NCBI RefSeq assembly: GCF_900199435.1
Contig: NZ_OAML01000003.1
Coordinates: 310,001 to 374,000 of the forward strand
Reading direction: 5' to 3'
Origin: Pygmaiobacter massiliensis
GTDB lineage: Bacteria > Bacillota > Clostridia > Oscillospirales > Ruminococcaceae
Length of the DNA stretch: 64,000 bases
The translations under genes and the position numbers were made by a program. Positions 1 through 10,905 of the stretch are shown piece after piece (position 1 is the stretch's first letter; each line of letters begins with the position of its first letter). The notes beneath the pieces were generated by a model. It was not told the DNA's origin. It saw nothing but the letters and a program-made list of their open reading frames with translations, and made no database searches.

Positions 1-1368
1 GCGTAGCTCGGCCAGCTTTGCCTGCATTTCTGCAAGGCGCTCTTTCGACAGCTTATCATCCTCTTTTTTGAGGCTGGCCTCTTCTATTTCGTGCTGCATA
101 ATCTGCCGCTTGATGTCCTCCATCTCAGCGGGCATGCTGTCCATCTCGGTGCGAATCGAAGCACAGGCCTCGTCGACCAGGTCGATGGCCTTATCCGGCA
201 GAAAACGGTCGCTGATATAGCGGTTGGAGAGGGTAGCGGCGGCGATGAGCGCACCGTCCTGAATTTTAACGCCGTGGAATACCTCATACCGCTCTTTCAA
301 GCCACGCAGGATGCTGATGGTGTCCTCCACCGTCGGCTCACTGACCATAACAGGCTGGAACCGGCGCTCGAGTGCGGCATCTTTTTCGACGTACTGGCGG
401 TACTCATTTAAGGTAGTGGCACCGATGCAGTGCAGTTCGCCGCGAGCCAGCAGCGGTTTCAGCAGGTTGCCAGCGTCCATTGCGCCGTCGGTTTTACCTG
501 CCCCCACGATGGTGTGCAGCTCATCGATAAAGAGGATAATGCGGCCCTCGCTCTTTTTCACCTCTTCGAGCACTGCTTTCAGCCGCTCTTCAAACTCGCC
601 GCGGTATTTTGCACCCGCAACAAGTGCGCCCATATCAAGCGAGAAAACCGTGCGGTCTTTCAAGCCCTCCGGCACATCGCCGGCGACAATGCGCTGGGCA
701 AGGCCCTCGGCAATGGCAGTTTTGCCAACGCCCGGCTCGCCGATGAGCACGGGGTTGTTTTTTGTTTTACGCGAGAGGATTCGAATCGTGTTACGGATTT
801 CCGCATCTCGCCCGATCACCGGGTCGAGCTTATGGTTCTTTGCAAGCTCAACGAGATCCTGACCGTACTTTTTGAGCACGTCGTAGGTGTTTTCGGGGTT
901 TTCGCTGGTTACACGCTGGTTACCGCGCACGGTGGCAAGCGCAGTGAGAAATTTGTTTTTATCCAGGCCAAAGCGGGAAAAGATGCCGGTGACAGCATTG
1001 CCGCCTTCTTTAAAGAGGCCGAGCATCAGATGCTCCACCGAGATGTATTCGTCCTTCATCTCTGTGGCAGCTTTTTCTGCTGCGGCAAGGGTTTTGTCGG
1101 TTTGTTGGGAGATGTAGATTTTTTCTGGGTCGCGGCCGCTGCCGGTGACGCGGGGCAGTTTTTCCACCTCGGCAATGGCTGCGCGGCGCAGTGCTTCAGG
1201 GTCGGTCTCCATCTTTTTCATCAGCTGGGGAATCAGCCCCTCTCTGTCGCTTAATAGCGCGCAGAGCAGGTGCTGCGGCTCTAGCTGCTGGTTTGCGTAT
1301 TCGGTCGCAAGACTCTGGGCGCTTTGCAGCGTCACTTGCGACTTTTGGGTCAATTGATTCATGTTCAT
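1..1368 (-). CDS. clpB: ATP-dependent chaperone ClpB, N-terminal 456 codons (runs off the window)
   Basis: Hexameric AAA+ disaggregase that works with DnaK/DnaJ/GrpE to rescue aggregated proteins in the cytoplasm. The visible part has the Clp N-terminal repeat domain (about residues 1-145), then the first AAA+ module with Walker A GEPGVGKT near residue 206 and Walker B ILFIDE near 277, and the start of the M-domain coiled coil from about 410. The second AAA+ module lies outside the window. I chose the ATG at 1368 (MNMNQLTQ); a second ATG two codons on is possible. It follows the ribbon-helix-helix gene on the same strand with a 42-base gap. No CIRCE element is visible there, unlike the dnaK operon 4 kb away. 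Confidence 0.95.
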   Translation of the reverse strand, partial: MNMNQLTQKSQVTLQSAQSLATEYANQQLEPQHLLCALLSDREGLIPQLMKKMETDPEALRRAAIAEVEKLPRVTGSGRDPEKIYISQQTDKTLAAAEKAATEMKDEYISVEHLMLGLFKEGGNAVTGIFSRFGLDKNKFLTALATVRGNQRVTSENPENTYDVLKKYGQDLVELAKNHKLDPVIGRDAEIRNTIRILSRKTKNNPVLIGEPGVGKTAIAEGLAQRIVAGDVPEGLKDRTVFSLDMGALVAGAKYRGEFEERLKAVLEEVKKSEGRIILFIDELHTIVGAGKTDGAMDAGNLLKPLLARGELHCIGATTLNEYRQYVEKDAALERRFQPVMVSEPTVEDTISILRGLKERYEVFHGVKIQDGALIAAATLSNRYISDRFLPDKAIDLVDEACASIRTEMDSMPAEMEDIKRQIMQHEIEEASLKKEDDKLSKERLAEMQAKLAELR

Positions 1369-1410
1369 ACTGCACTCAAAGCCTTTCTTTTATATTTTAG
1401 TAGTGTGGAA

Positions 1411-2073
1411 TTACAAAGCAAGAATATGCGCGTTTTTCTTGGGGTGCGTCTCGCTGCCAAACACGCCATAGGCACTGCGAGCAGCCTCTTGCAGGTTGGG
1501 CAATCCGTCAAAATAAGCTTTCAGCGTTGCATCAAACAGGCTCAGGTATGCGGCAATCGCATCGCCCTGCTCGGCGGGAGCAAGCCCGTTGGGGCGGCGC
1601 AGGCTGCGCTCATAGCGGTCCTCATCGATGCGATAGCTGAGAAAGCGTCCCTCATGGAAATGCTGTTCTTCTAAATTCGCCCAAAAGCGGTAAAAGCCAT
1701 TCATTGCACTGCGCAATGCGGCAGACTGGCTGCGCAGCGACACCCGCAGCTGACCAAGGGAAAGCGGGTCTTCAGGTGTGAGATAAACGGCGTATTTTAC
1801 CGTTGGGTTATATTTGTAGGGAACAGCGCTTTTTAGTTGCAACAGTTCTTGGCTGGGCGGAAAAAGCAACTGCATTCGGCTGTGGAAATTTGCCATCTCT
1901 TCAATACGGCGAAAAATATCCGCCATCTGCTGGGCAGGGGTTTCACAGCATACATGCTGTGCCAAAATGCGGTCAATCATGCGCGAGCGGCTGATACCGG
2001 TTTGGTAAGCCAGAGCATCCACTGCGGCGACCACATCGTCGGTAAGCATAACGCTGTAAACACTTTTACCCAT
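1411..2073 (-). CDS. Ribbon-helix-helix domain protein of unknown function
   Basis: The first 45 residues (MGKSVYSVMLTDDVVAAVD...) have the strand-helix-helix pattern of CopG/Arc-type ribbon-helix-helix DNA-binding domains. The remaining 175 residues match no family I recognise; they are soluble, aromatic-rich and contain a segment rich in Arg and Ser near the middle. The role could be DNA-binding regulation, but that is inference from the N-terminus only. An upstream in-frame ATG pair at 2085 is possible; I prefer the ATG at 2073 because a GGAAGG sits 12 bases before it and the domain begins there. The gene has its own consensus promoter and lies directly upstream of clpB, so clpB may be cotranscribed with it. 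Confidence 0.7.
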   Translation of the reverse strand: MGKSVYSVMLTDDVVAAVDALAYQTGISRSRMIDRILAQHVCCETPAQQMADIFRRIEEMANFHSRMQLLFPPSQELLQLKSAVPYKYNPTVKYAVYLTPEDPLSLGQLRVSLRSQSAALRSAMNGFYRFWANLEEQHFHEGRFLSYRIDEDRYERSLRRPNGLAPAEQGDAIAAYLSLFDATLKAYFDGLPNLQEAARSAYGVFGSETHPKKNAHILAL

Positions 2074-2145
2074 GGGTGTCATCATCCTTCCAACTGCGGC
2101 CGAATTAAGCTTTAAAATTGGCCGCTATTATTTTGGTATGCTATA

Positions 2146-2174
2146 ATAATACTGCTAAATTAATAATTTGTCAA
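2146..2174 (-). promoter_or_regulatory. Sigma-A promoter of the ribbon-helix-helix gene (and perhaps clpB)
   Basis: Read on the minus strand there is TTGACA, a 17-base spacer and TATTAT. The surrounding sequence is AT-rich with an imperfect inverted repeat of AATAAT/ATTATT type, which could be an operator for the RHH protein; that part is inference. Confidence 0.75.
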
Positions 2175-2207
2175 CTGTATTATATAACTTTACTTACGAG
2201 AATTTTT

Positions 2208-2265
2208 ACCAAAAAGAAAAACAAGAATCCCCTCTGAGCCTAGTATGGCACAAAGGGGATTCTTT
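2208..2265 (-). terminator. Intrinsic terminator after the lipoprotein gene
   Basis: Arms AAGAATCCCCT and AGGGGATTCTT enclose a loop of about 20 bases. On the minus strand the stem is followed by a T-rich tract with two T5 runs. Confidence 0.8.
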
Positions 2266-2287
2266 ATATAAAGGTAAAGTAAAACGC

Positions 2288-2956
2288 TTAGCGGTAGATA
2301 TCAAACTGGTCAAACTGCCAGCCGGTTTCACTCTTTACAGCGTGGAAACCAAAAGTTTTAATGCTTTCCTGCTCGGCAGCCGGCAGGTCGGAATCTTCAT
2401 AATGGGCGGCAACGGTAAAACCAACCTCAGTTTCGCTGGGCTGTACCGTTGCAATTTCTGCGTGATGAAAAGTGGTGTTTGGGGTACGGTCTACCACACT
2501 GGTATACAGTTTGCCCTCAATGGTTTCATACAACCCAGACTCCAGCAGCTCGGTGTCAACGAAATCTGCAGTGAAAACACTGTAAAGCTCATTTACAAAT
2601 GCTTCATAGGTCGTAAAGCGTGCGTCTGTCACGAGCCAGAAATCCTGCCCGTTGATGGTTACTGTGTTGGCTTTGTCGTGCTCTGGTGCGCGCAGATAGA
2701 AAAAGTCGTAAAGCGTGCGCGCTTTGTCAAACACAGGCTGTAAGTCCTGCGGCAGGGCAGAAAAATCATCCTGCTTTTCTGCCGTGGGGGCAGAGGAGGA
2801 ACCGACAGAGGAGGAAACCGCAGAAGAGGCGGCCACAGACGGTGCCTCTTTGCCAGATTCGCTGGAAGCAGCGGAGCTGCTGGCCGAAGGCTTGCCAGAG
2901 CAAGCGGAAAACAGGAGAGCTGCGGCAAAGGCAGCGCATAAAACTTTTTTGTACAT
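2288..2956 (-). CDS. Putative lipoprotein, 222 aa
   Basis: A short positively charged start, hydrophobic stretch and lipobox FSAC (Cys at about residue 19) mark a lipid-anchored extracellular protein. A Ser/Ala-rich linker follows (about 20-65), then a globular domain of about 155 residues. The globular part (a pattern of the type LYDFFYL... TYEAFVNELYS... EGKLYTS) reminds me of the IseA-type DL-endopeptidase inhibitor domain found in clostridial lipoproteins, but I cannot confirm this. The start MYKKVLC at 2956 was chosen over an ATG eight codons upstream because AAAGGA sits at good distance before it. The gene is divergent from the GHL10 hydrolase gene. Confidence 0.75.
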   Translation of the reverse strand: MYKKVLCAAFAAALLFSACSGKPSASSSAASSESGKEAPSVAASSAVSSSVGSSSAPTAEKQDDFSALPQDLQPVFDKARTLYDFFYLRAPEHDKANTVTINGQDFWLVTDARFTTYEAFVNELYSVFTADFVDTELLESGLYETIEGKLYTSVVDRTPNTTFHHAEIATVQPSETEVGFTVAAHYEDSDLPAAEQESIKTFGFHAVKSETGWQFDQFDIYR

Positions 2957-3043
2957 AAACAGATCCTTTCTTTTGCGCACAAGGGCAGAGAAAACAGCGA
3001 GAAATTTGTGCAGGCAATGCTGCTGAAAGGTGCAGCGAAGCCG

Positions 3044-3093
3044 AAAAAAGCCTTTTCCGCTCGGCCTAGCGGCGAGGGCGGCTTTATTTTTTC
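3044..3093. terminator. Orphan terminator-like hairpin in a divergent gap
   Basis: AAAGCC pairs with GGCTTT, and inside it CCGCT pairs with AGCGG. On the plus strand it is followed by TTTATTTTTT; on the minus strand by TTTTTT. No gene ends beside it, so it may act as an attenuator in the lipoprotein leader or end an unannotated short transcript. Confidence 0.5.
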
Positions 3094-3205
3094 AGTGTAG
3101 CCGCTGGACAGCGTTTTGTCAATTATAAGCGCGAGAAGGAAAATTTTTCATTCGGCAAAAGGGTCTATTTTTGGATGCAAAAGATTACAAATGAAAGAGA
3201 GCGGT

Positions 3206-3234
3206 TTGACGCAGAAGCGGCTTTCGATTATACT
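3206..3234 (+). promoter_or_regulatory. Sigma-A promoter of the GHL10 hydrolase gene
   Basis: TTGACG, 17-base spacer, TATACT. It predicts a leader of about 125 bases before the ATG at 3365 and argues against the longer upstream reading of this gene. Confidence 0.75.
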
Positions 3235-3364
3235 GAAACCACTTGAAAATGACTGTCCGTGCGCACAAGTGAAAAGCAAAGGGCGCGCGGCTTTTAAAAA
3301 GCGCTGCCGCGCAAAAAAAACGGACGGGCAGGCAAGCGCACTGCTGCAAAGAAAAGAGGATAAC

Positions 3365-4687
3365 ATGAGAAGAAATAACAAGCTGCCAATGATTGTACTT
3401 ATTTTGCTGGCAATGCTGCTGCTTGCCGGTACCTTGGTGGCACTTGTCGGCTCTTTTGGCGGCAGTACCGGCGCAGCTTCGTCGGCGGCAAGTTCCGGTG
3501 CGGCTTCACTGCCTGTTGTCACCCCTGCGCCCACAGCAACACCGGGCGCGGTAACCCAGCCGCCCGAGATGACCGGCGAACCCGATAAATATAAAGCAGT
3601 ATGGATTAGCTATCTGGAATATCAGAATATGGACTTTTCCAGCGAAGCGGCATTTACTGCCGAAATTACGGCTATGTTTGACCAGATTAAAGCCGCAGGG
3701 CTAAATCGCGTTTTGCTGCATGTGCGCCCTGCGGGCGATGCGATGTACCGCAGCGAGGTGTTCCCGTGGAGCCACTTCCTCACCGGTACCCAGGGCAAAG
3801 ACCCCGGTTATGACCCGCTGGAAATTATGGTGCGCGAAGCACATGCACGCGGTTTGGCTGCCGAAGCATGGGTAAACCCTTACCGCGTGCGCATTGGCGC
3901 TAACAAGCCCGAAACGCTGGCAGTGAGCAACCCGGCGGCGAAATATATGCAGGACGAAGCGACAGCCGATTGGGTGCATGAGGTGGACGGCGGCCTGTGG
4001 TACGACCCCGCCGTTCCGGAAGTGCGGCAGCTGATTGTGGATGGCGTGGCGGAACTGTGCAAAAACTATGACATTGACGGAGTGCAGTTTGATGATTATT
4101 TCTACCCCACCACCGATCCTTCGTTTGATGCGGCAGCCTATGAAAAATACGGTGAAGGCAAAGCGCTGGACGAATGGCGGCGCAGCAACGTAAACCAGTT
4201 GGTGCGGGCAGTCTACGACACCGTGAAAGCGGTAAATCCTAAGATGACGTTTGGCATTAGCCCGCAGGGCAATGCTGACAACAATTTTGGGCAGCAGTAT
4301 AGCGATGTTGGCCTGTGGATGCGTGAGCCCGGCTTTGTGGATTATGTTTGCCCGCAAATTTACTGGGGCTTTGATTATCGCACATCAAGCGGCAGCAACA
4401 AGTTTGCCTTTGATGTGTGCACCAAAAACTGGCTGGATATGCCGCGCGATGATTCGGTGGCGCTGTATGTGGGTCTTGGCGCTTACCGCATTGGTGAGGG
4501 CGACGGCAGCAGCCAGGAGAGCAGCGAATGGCAAAGCGGCACCAACCTTGCCAAGATGGTCAAATTTTTGCGCGAGGCCGGCGCAGACGGCTATGCGGTC
4601 TATCGGTATGACAATCTCTTCCGTGGACCGTCGCAGCTGATAGATGCAGAGCGCGCGGCATTGACGCAAGCGAACAATTCTATATAA
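3365..4687 (+). CDS. GHL10-type (DUF187/PF02638) glycoside hydrolase-like protein, membrane-anchored
   Basis: 440 aa. Residues about 8-30 form one membrane-spanning or uncleaved signal segment, followed by a Ser/Ala/Pro/Thr-rich linker to about 70. The rest matches the GHL10 family: AVWISYLEY at the domain start, an AAGLNRVLLHVRP strand, EAWVNPYR, and the acidic motif DGVQFDDYFYP, then PQIYWG. Members are thought to act on cell-surface or wall glycans, but the substrate here is unknown. The start at 3365 has AAAAGAGGA before it; longer upstream frames lack this and precede the promoter. The N-terminal third of its catalytic domain is clearly similar to part of the amidase encoded at 27781-30201. 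Confidence 0.85.
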   Translation: MRRNNKLPMIVLILLAMLLLAGTLVALVGSFGGSTGAASSAASSGAASLPVVTPAPTATPGAVTQPPEMTGEPDKYKAVWISYLEYQNMDFSSEAAFTAEITAMFDQIKAAGLNRVLLHVRPAGDAMYRSEVFPWSHFLTGTQGKDPGYDPLEIMVREAHARGLAAEAWVNPYRVRIGANKPETLAVSNPAAKYMQDEATADWVHEVDGGLWYDPAVPEVRQLIVDGVAELCKNYDIDGVQFDDYFYPTTDPSFDAAAYEKYGEGKALDEWRRSNVNQLVRAVYDTVKAVNPKMTFGISPQGNADNNFGQQYSDVGLWMREPGFVDYVCPQIYWGFDYRTSSGSNKFAFDVCTKNWLDMPRDDSVALYVGLGAYRIGEGDGSSQESSEWQSGTNLAKMVKFLREAGADGYAVYRYDNLFRGPSQLIDAERAALTQANNSI

Positions 4688-4752
4688 TAGTAAGAGGCTC
4701 TGCGCACGCGATGCAGAGCGGGAACGTTGAAACAGAAAAGGATACGAAAACT

Positions 4753-5436
4753 ATGCGAATGAGGCACAAACCCTATGCAAAGCCCGAGCTTGCAGCTTGC
4801 CCCTTTTATATTGCTGACCCGGAAACCCAGCGCGGTGCCTGGCAAAGCGCTTTTGCAAAACCCCAGCCGCTTATTTTAGAGCTGGGCTGCGGCAAAGGCG
4901 GCTTCGCGGCACGGTTTGCCGCCGCCCATCCTGACATCAACTATCTTGCGGTGGACTATTTAAGCGATGTATTGGTGCTTACCAAGCGTCGGGTAGAAGA
5001 AGAGTATGAGGCAGCGGGCAAAGACAGCGGCAATTTTCGGTTGACCGCACTCAATATCCAGTGGATTGATGCAGACATTGCGCCCGAAGACACGGTAGAG
5101 CGCATCCATATTAATTTTTGCAATCCCTGGCCCAAGGCAAGCCATAACAAACGTCGGCTGACCCACCCGCGCCAGTTGATGCAGTACCGCGCGTTTTTAA
5201 AACCGGGGGGCGAAATCTGGTTTAAAACCGATGATGATGAGCTTTTTGAAGCAAGTTTGGAGTATTTTGCAGAATGTGGTTTTTCGCTGCGCTTTTGCAG
5301 CCGAGATTTGCATGCCGATGAGCCAGACTGGAACCTGCGCACCGAATATGAGCAGAAATTTGCTACGATGGGTGTGCCGATTAAGGCGCTGATTGCAGTA
5401 AAAGAAGAGCTGCCAGAGAAAAACGGCACAGTTTAA
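4753..5436 (+). CDS. trmB: tRNA (guanine-N7)-methyltransferase
   Basis: Transfers methyl from SAM to N7 of G46 in tRNA variable loops. 227 aa, the usual length. Visible motifs are MRMRHKP at the start, the SAM-binding LELGCGKGGF, and NPWPKASHNKRRL, the family signature for catalysis and tRNA contact. The start was set at MRMRHKPYAKPEL because family members begin with this motif and AAAGGA lies upstream; an ATG 14 codons earlier is less likely. It is 65 bases behind the GHL10 gene, so the two may be cotranscribed; a terminator follows. Confidence 0.93.
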   Translation: MRMRHKPYAKPELAACPFYIADPETQRGAWQSAFAKPQPLILELGCGKGGFAARFAAAHPDINYLAVDYLSDVLVLTKRRVEEEYEAAGKDSGNFRLTALNIQWIDADIAPEDTVERIHINFCNPWPKASHNKRRLTHPRQLMQYRAFLKPGGEIWFKTDDDELFEASLEYFAECGFSLRFCSRDLHADEPDWNLRTEYEQKFATMGVPIKALIAVKEELPEKNGTV

Positions 5437-5486
5437 AGCATTGTGTCAGCCTGTGTTGGCACTTGCCAGCAAACATTCATACAAAA

Positions 5487-5529
5487 TAAAAGAGCACCAA
5501 CAGCCACCTTAGGCCGCTGGTGCTTTTTT
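5487..5529 (+). terminator. Intrinsic terminator after trmB
   Basis: Arms AGCACCA and TGGTGCT around a short loop, then a T-run (TTTTTTA). Confidence 0.8.
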
Positions 5530-5754
5530 ATTTGCTCCGCAAGAGAACCACCCGCGCGGTTACTGCTGCAATCTGCTGAGATAGGTTGCCAACTTTGCAA
5601 CGCGATGTGGAAAAACGGAGCAGAAGGCGGCTGATATTTTTACTTATAATGTATATATTAAACGGCAGGGCGGCTTATTTGGCATCGGAAGTTTTAGCAG
5701 TAAAAAAGAAATGTGACCAATCTGTTAAAAAATCGAATATTTTTTAAGCAGCCC
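5530..5754. other. Intergenic sequence with no gene seen
   Basis: Part of a 402-base gap between trmB and hrcA. A TATAAT stands near 5645 but lacks a convincing -35. No credible coding frame or RNA gene was found. Confidence 0.5.
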
Positions 5755-5782
5755 TTGACAATGAGAAAAGTTGGTGTAAAAT
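5755..5782 (+). promoter_or_regulatory. Sigma-A promoter of the hrcA-grpE-dnaK-dnaJ operon
   Basis: TTGACA, 16-base spacer, TAAAAT, placed immediately upstream of the CIRCE operator. Confidence 0.85.
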
Positions 5783-5786
5783 AATC

Positions 5787-5813
5787 TTAGCACTCAAGAG
5801 TAACGAGTGCTAA
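5787..5813 (+). promoter_or_regulatory. CIRCE operator (HrcA binding site)
   Basis: Exact consensus: TTAGCACTC, nine bases, GAGTGCTAA. It lies at the transcription start and 25 bases before hrcA, the classic position for autoregulated heat-shock control. Confidence 0.98.
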
Positions 5814-5838
5814 AACAAAACCAAAGGGAGGGAAGCTG

Positions 5839-6861
5839 ATGGGCATGGATGAACGCAAACGACGTATCCTTGCGGCTGTCGTTTCTCTTTACGCAGATGC
5901 CGGTGAGCCGGTGGGCTCCAACCTGCTTTGCAACTACCTCGATATGGCGGTCTCCTCTGCCACCTTGCGCAACGAGATGGCGGCGCTGACAAAGCTGGGC
6001 CTGCTGGAACAGCCCCACACCAGCGCGGGCCGTGTGCCCAGCATGGAGGGCTACCGCTACTATATCGAAAACCTGCTTGAGCCGGAAACCGGACTGACTG
6101 CCGCAGAGAAAGACCGCATTGACCGCGCGTTTGAAGGGTTTGATTATGAACCCGAACGGCTCGCAAAAGCGACCGCCAAAGAAATCTCTGCGATGACCGG
6201 TTACACGGCAATCGCAACCACACCCAAAAGCGACGATGTCAAGGTCGCCTACTTCAACGTAATACAAACCGGGCGCTCTAACGCCGCGGTACTCAGTGTT
6301 TCTTCCGTAGGCGGTGTGGCCACCCGCGTGGCGGCGACAGAACGCCCGCTCACCGGTGACGATATTGCATCGATTACCTCATACCTCAACCGCACCCTCT
6401 GCTTTGTTTCCAAAGACGATATTAATCCGTTGACCGAAACATTGCTCAAAGAGGGGCTCGGCGCACAACAGGCGCTTTGGCCTATTTTGGCTGCGGCGCT
6501 TCGGCTGCTCAAAGGTGCGGGCCGCGGCAAGGTGTTTATCGCGGGTCAGGAAAAAATGCTCAACTGGCCAGAACTCGAACCCAGCTTGAAAAGCTGTCTT
6601 AAACTGCTTGGCAACACCGAGGAATTGCAGCGCCTCATCAGCCCTACCACAAGCCGCACAGCTGTGCTGCTTGGCGATGAGCTGGAAGAAGGCAAGCTGC
6701 CGGGTGCAGCCATTGCTACCAAACGCTACCTTGCAGGCGGCGGGCGCACCGGCACAATCGCATTGCTTGGCCCCTCGCGCATGCCTTACTTTAAGGTGCT
6801 GCCGCAGCTGGAATATTTTGCTGCAAAACTCGGCACCGCAATGACCGGAATCGAGGGTTAA
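5839..6861 (+). CDS. hrcA: Heat-inducible transcription repressor HrcA
   Basis: Dimeric repressor that binds CIRCE and shuts off the dnaK operon; its activity is set by GroEL in characterised species. 340 aa, normal length. The N-terminal winged helix (about 1-75) carries the typical YADAGEPVGSNLL, SSATLRNEMA and LLEQPHTSAGRVPS motifs, followed by the dimerisation and GAF-like domains. The ATG at 5839 is preceded by AAAGGGAGG. It is the first gene of the operon and sits right behind the CIRCE element. Confidence 0.97.
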   Translation: MGMDERKRRILAAVVSLYADAGEPVGSNLLCNYLDMAVSSATLRNEMAALTKLGLLEQPHTSAGRVPSMEGYRYYIENLLEPETGLTAAEKDRIDRAFEGFDYEPERLAKATAKEISAMTGYTAIATTPKSDDVKVAYFNVIQTGRSNAAVLSVSSVGGVATRVAATERPLTGDDIASITSYLNRTLCFVSKDDINPLTETLLKEGLGAQQALWPILAAALRLLKGAGRGKVFIAGQEKMLNWPELEPSLKSCLKLLGNTEELQRLISPTTSRTAVLLGDELEEGKLPGAAIATKRYLAGGGRTGTIALLGPSRMPYFKVLPQLEYFAAKLGTAMTGIEG

Positions 6862-6922
6862 TCCCCCGAAGGCCACACCCAAGCGGTGATGTGCCCCCGA
6901 CGGAACGAAAGGAACGAACGAC

Positions 6923-7510
6923 ATGGCAGAAGAAAAAATGAACCAGGAGCAGGTGGCTGCAGAGCCGAATCCCCCCGAAGTAGAAACGGCTGAGCCCCCG
7001 AAAGCAGAGGATATGAAACATAAAAAAGAAAAGCCGGGCAAAGCAGAAAAAGAAATTGCCGCACTGACCGAAAAGCTGCAAGCAGCACAGAAAGAAGCCG
7101 ACAACGCGAAAGACACACTGATGCGGACTGCGGCGGAGTACGATAACTATCGCAAACGCACCGCAAAAGAAAAAGAGGCTTCTTTCGGAAACGGCGTATC
7201 CAGCGCAGTTGCAGAGCTGCTGCCGGTGATTGATACTCTTGAGATGGCAGTAGCCGCGCCCACGCAGGACGAAGCCTACCGCAAAGGCGTAGAGATGACA
7301 CTGACCAAATGCGCAGCTGCATTTGAAAAACTCGGCGTAGCCGAAATCAAAGCACAAAGCGAGCTGTTCGACCCCGAACTGCACGCAGCCGTGATGCAGG
7401 AGCCCGCCACCGACGAGCTGCCGAGCGGCACCGTCACAAAAGTGCTGCAAAAGGGTTACACCCTACACGGCAAGGTAATCCGTCACGCAACTGTCGCAGT
7501 TGCAGAATAA
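6923..7510 (+). CDS. grpE: Nucleotide exchange factor GrpE
   Basis: Dimeric co-chaperone that releases ADP from DnaK. 195 aa. An acidic, low-complexity N-terminus (about 1-35) leads to a long coiled coil (about 40-90, with YDNYRKRT near its end), then the four-helix region and the C-terminal beta domain with the family signature VLQKGYTLHGKVIRHA. The ATG follows a purine-rich GAAAGGAACG. Second gene of the operon, 61 bases after hrcA. Confidence 0.97.
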   Translation: MAEEKMNQEQVAAEPNPPEVETAEPPKAEDMKHKKEKPGKAEKEIAALTEKLQAAQKEADNAKDTLMRTAAEYDNYRKRTAKEKEASFGNGVSSAVAELLPVIDTLEMAVAAPTQDEAYRKGVEMTLTKCAAAFEKLGVAEIKAQSELFDPELHAAVMQEPATDELPSGTVTKVLQKGYTLHGKVIRHATVAVAE

Positions 7511-7562
7511 GCACACAACAATATTCAGCTTCGGCTGTTTATCATAAAACATTTGACTTTAA

Positions 7563-9443
<1,881 letters not shown>

Positions 9444-9525
9444 ACCGCCCATCCCAGCGGCGCAGCCGCAAGCTGCAATCCTGTAAAAGCAGCCCAAACG
9501 GGCAGCTTAGGCATCAAATAAGTTT

Positions 9526-9565
9526 CCGCAGGCCGACAGGGCACAACGCTCTGTCGGCTTTGCGG
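9526..9565 (+). other. Intercistronic hairpin between dnaK and dnaJ
   Basis: CCGCA/TGCGG and CCGACAG/CTGTCGG form a strong two-part stem. There is no T-run after it, so it looks like an mRNA-stabilising or processing hairpin, not a terminator. Confidence 0.55.
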
Positions 9566-9619
9566 GTCACATACCAGCGGCGCGCGGCGAGCGGGCGCAC
9601 ATAGACGAGGTGAATACCA

Positions 9620-10777
9620 TTGGCAGAGAAACGCGATTATTACGAGGTGCTCGGCATCGCCAAGGGCGCAAGCGACGACGATATTAAAAAAGCGTACCGC
9701 AAACAGGCGAAAAAATACCACCCGGACCTGCACCCCGATGACAAAGAGGCGGAAGCAAAATTCAAAGAGGTCAACGAGGCCTATGAAGTGCTTTCCGACA
9801 AGGATAAAAAAGCCCGATACGACCAGTTTGGCCATGCAGGCGTTGACCCCAGCTATGGGGCAGGCGCAGGCGGCTTTGGTGGCGGCTTCGGCGGCTTTGA
9901 GGGCGACATCGACCTCGGCGATATTTTTGGCAGCATTTTTGGGCAGGGCTTTGGCGGCGGCAGCCGTCGTGCCAACCCCAATGCACCGCGCCGGGGCGCA
10001 GATATCCGTGCATCGGTCGTTATCTCCTTTATGGAGGCGGCGCACGGCTGCAAAAAAACGGTTACCGTTACCCATCAGGATACCTGCCCCGATTGCGGTG
10101 GCAGCGGTGCTGCAAAAGGCACTACCCCGCAAACCTGCCCCGACTGCGGCGGCCGCGGCGTAGTAAACGTGCAGCAGCGCACCCCGTTTGGTGTAATGCA
10201 GAGCAGCCGCCCCTGTTCGCGCTGCGCTGGCAAGGGCAAGATTATTTCTGACCCCTGCCGCAAATGCTCTGGCACCGGACGTGTGCAGAGCACCAAAAAG
10301 CTGGAGGTTAATATCCCGGCTGGTATCGATGATGACCAGAGCCTTGCAATGCGTGGCCTTGGTGATAAAGGCATCAACGGCGGCCCGGCAGGCGACGTTA
10401 TCGTTGTGGTAACGGTGCGCCCCGACACCCTGTTCGAGCGTGACCATTACGACGTTTGGGTCACTGTGCCCATCACCTACTCGCAGGCTGTGCTTGGCGC
10501 ATCTATCGTGGTGCCCACCATCGATGGCAAGGTAGAGTACACTGTGCCGGAAGGCACCCAGGGCGGTACAACTTTCCGCCTTAAGGGCAAAGGCATCCAG
10601 TATCTCAATGGCAAAGGCCGCGGCGACCAGTATGTCAAGGTCAATGTGGAGATTCCCAAACGGCTGACCCGTACCCAGCGCGATGCGCTGAAAACGTTTG
10701 AGGATACACTCAAAGACGAAAACTACGAGCAGCGCAAGGGCTTTTTCAAAACCATTAAGGATATGTTTGAAAAATAA
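9620..10777 (+). CDS. dnaJ: Chaperone protein DnaJ (Hsp40, type I)
   Basis: Stimulates DnaK ATP hydrolysis and delivers substrates. 385 aa. The J domain (1-70) has HPD at residues 34-36, followed by the Gly/Phe-rich region (about 75-125), the zinc-binding region with four CxxCxGxG repeats ([32 protein letters not shown]) and the C-terminal substrate-binding domain. The start codon is TTG at 9620, with GAGGTG seven bases before it. Last gene of the heat-shock operon; a terminator follows. Confidence 0.97.
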   Translation: MAEKRDYYEVLGIAKGASDDDIKKAYRKQAKKYHPDLHPDDKEAEAKFKEVNEAYEVLSDKDKKARYDQFGHAGVDPSYGAGAGGFGGGFGGFEGDIDLGDIFGSIFGQGFGGGSRRANPNAPRRGADIRASVVISFMEAAHGCKKTVTVTHQDTCPDCGGSGAAKGTTPQTCPDCGGRGVVNVQQRTPFGVMQSSRPCSRCAGKGKIISDPCRKCSGTGRVQSTKKLEVNIPAGIDDDQSLAMRGLGDKGINGGPAGDVIVVVTVRPDTLFERDHYDVWVTVPITYSQAVLGASIVVPTIDGKVEYTVPEGTQGGTTFRLKGKGIQYLNGKGRGDQYVKVNVEIPKRLTRTQRDALKTFEDTLKDENYEQRKGFFKTIKDMFEK

Positions 10778-10824
10778 ACAGCGCATAGCTTGCGGCGTTG
10801 AAAATCGCAGGCGAACATCTAAAA

Positions 10825-10867
10825 TAAAAAGCACTCCTTCCGGGTTAGCCGGCAGGGGTGCTTTTTC
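10825..10867 (+). terminator. Intrinsic terminator of the dnaK operon
   Basis: AAAAAGCAC(T)CC pairs with GG(G)GTGCTTTTT across a GC-rich inner region. The T-run is on the plus strand. Confidence 0.85.
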
Positions 10868-10905
10868 TATGTAATCAGGTTATTGCGCAGGCGCTGATTT
10901 GAGGA

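Larger units (their letters stand above)
2957..3364. other. Divergent intergenic region between lipoprotein and GHL10 genes
   Basis: This 408-base gap holds a hairpin with T-runs on both sides (3044-3093) and the GHL10 promoter (3206-3234). I see no credible gene in it. The promoter of the lipoprotein gene could not be assigned. Confidence 0.6.

Noticed and set aside
5443-5634. Short frame after trmB
   Set aside because: It runs through the trmB terminator and lacks a ribosome binding site.
9526-9565. Hairpin between dnaK and dnaJ as a terminator
   Set aside because: No T-run follows on the plus strand.
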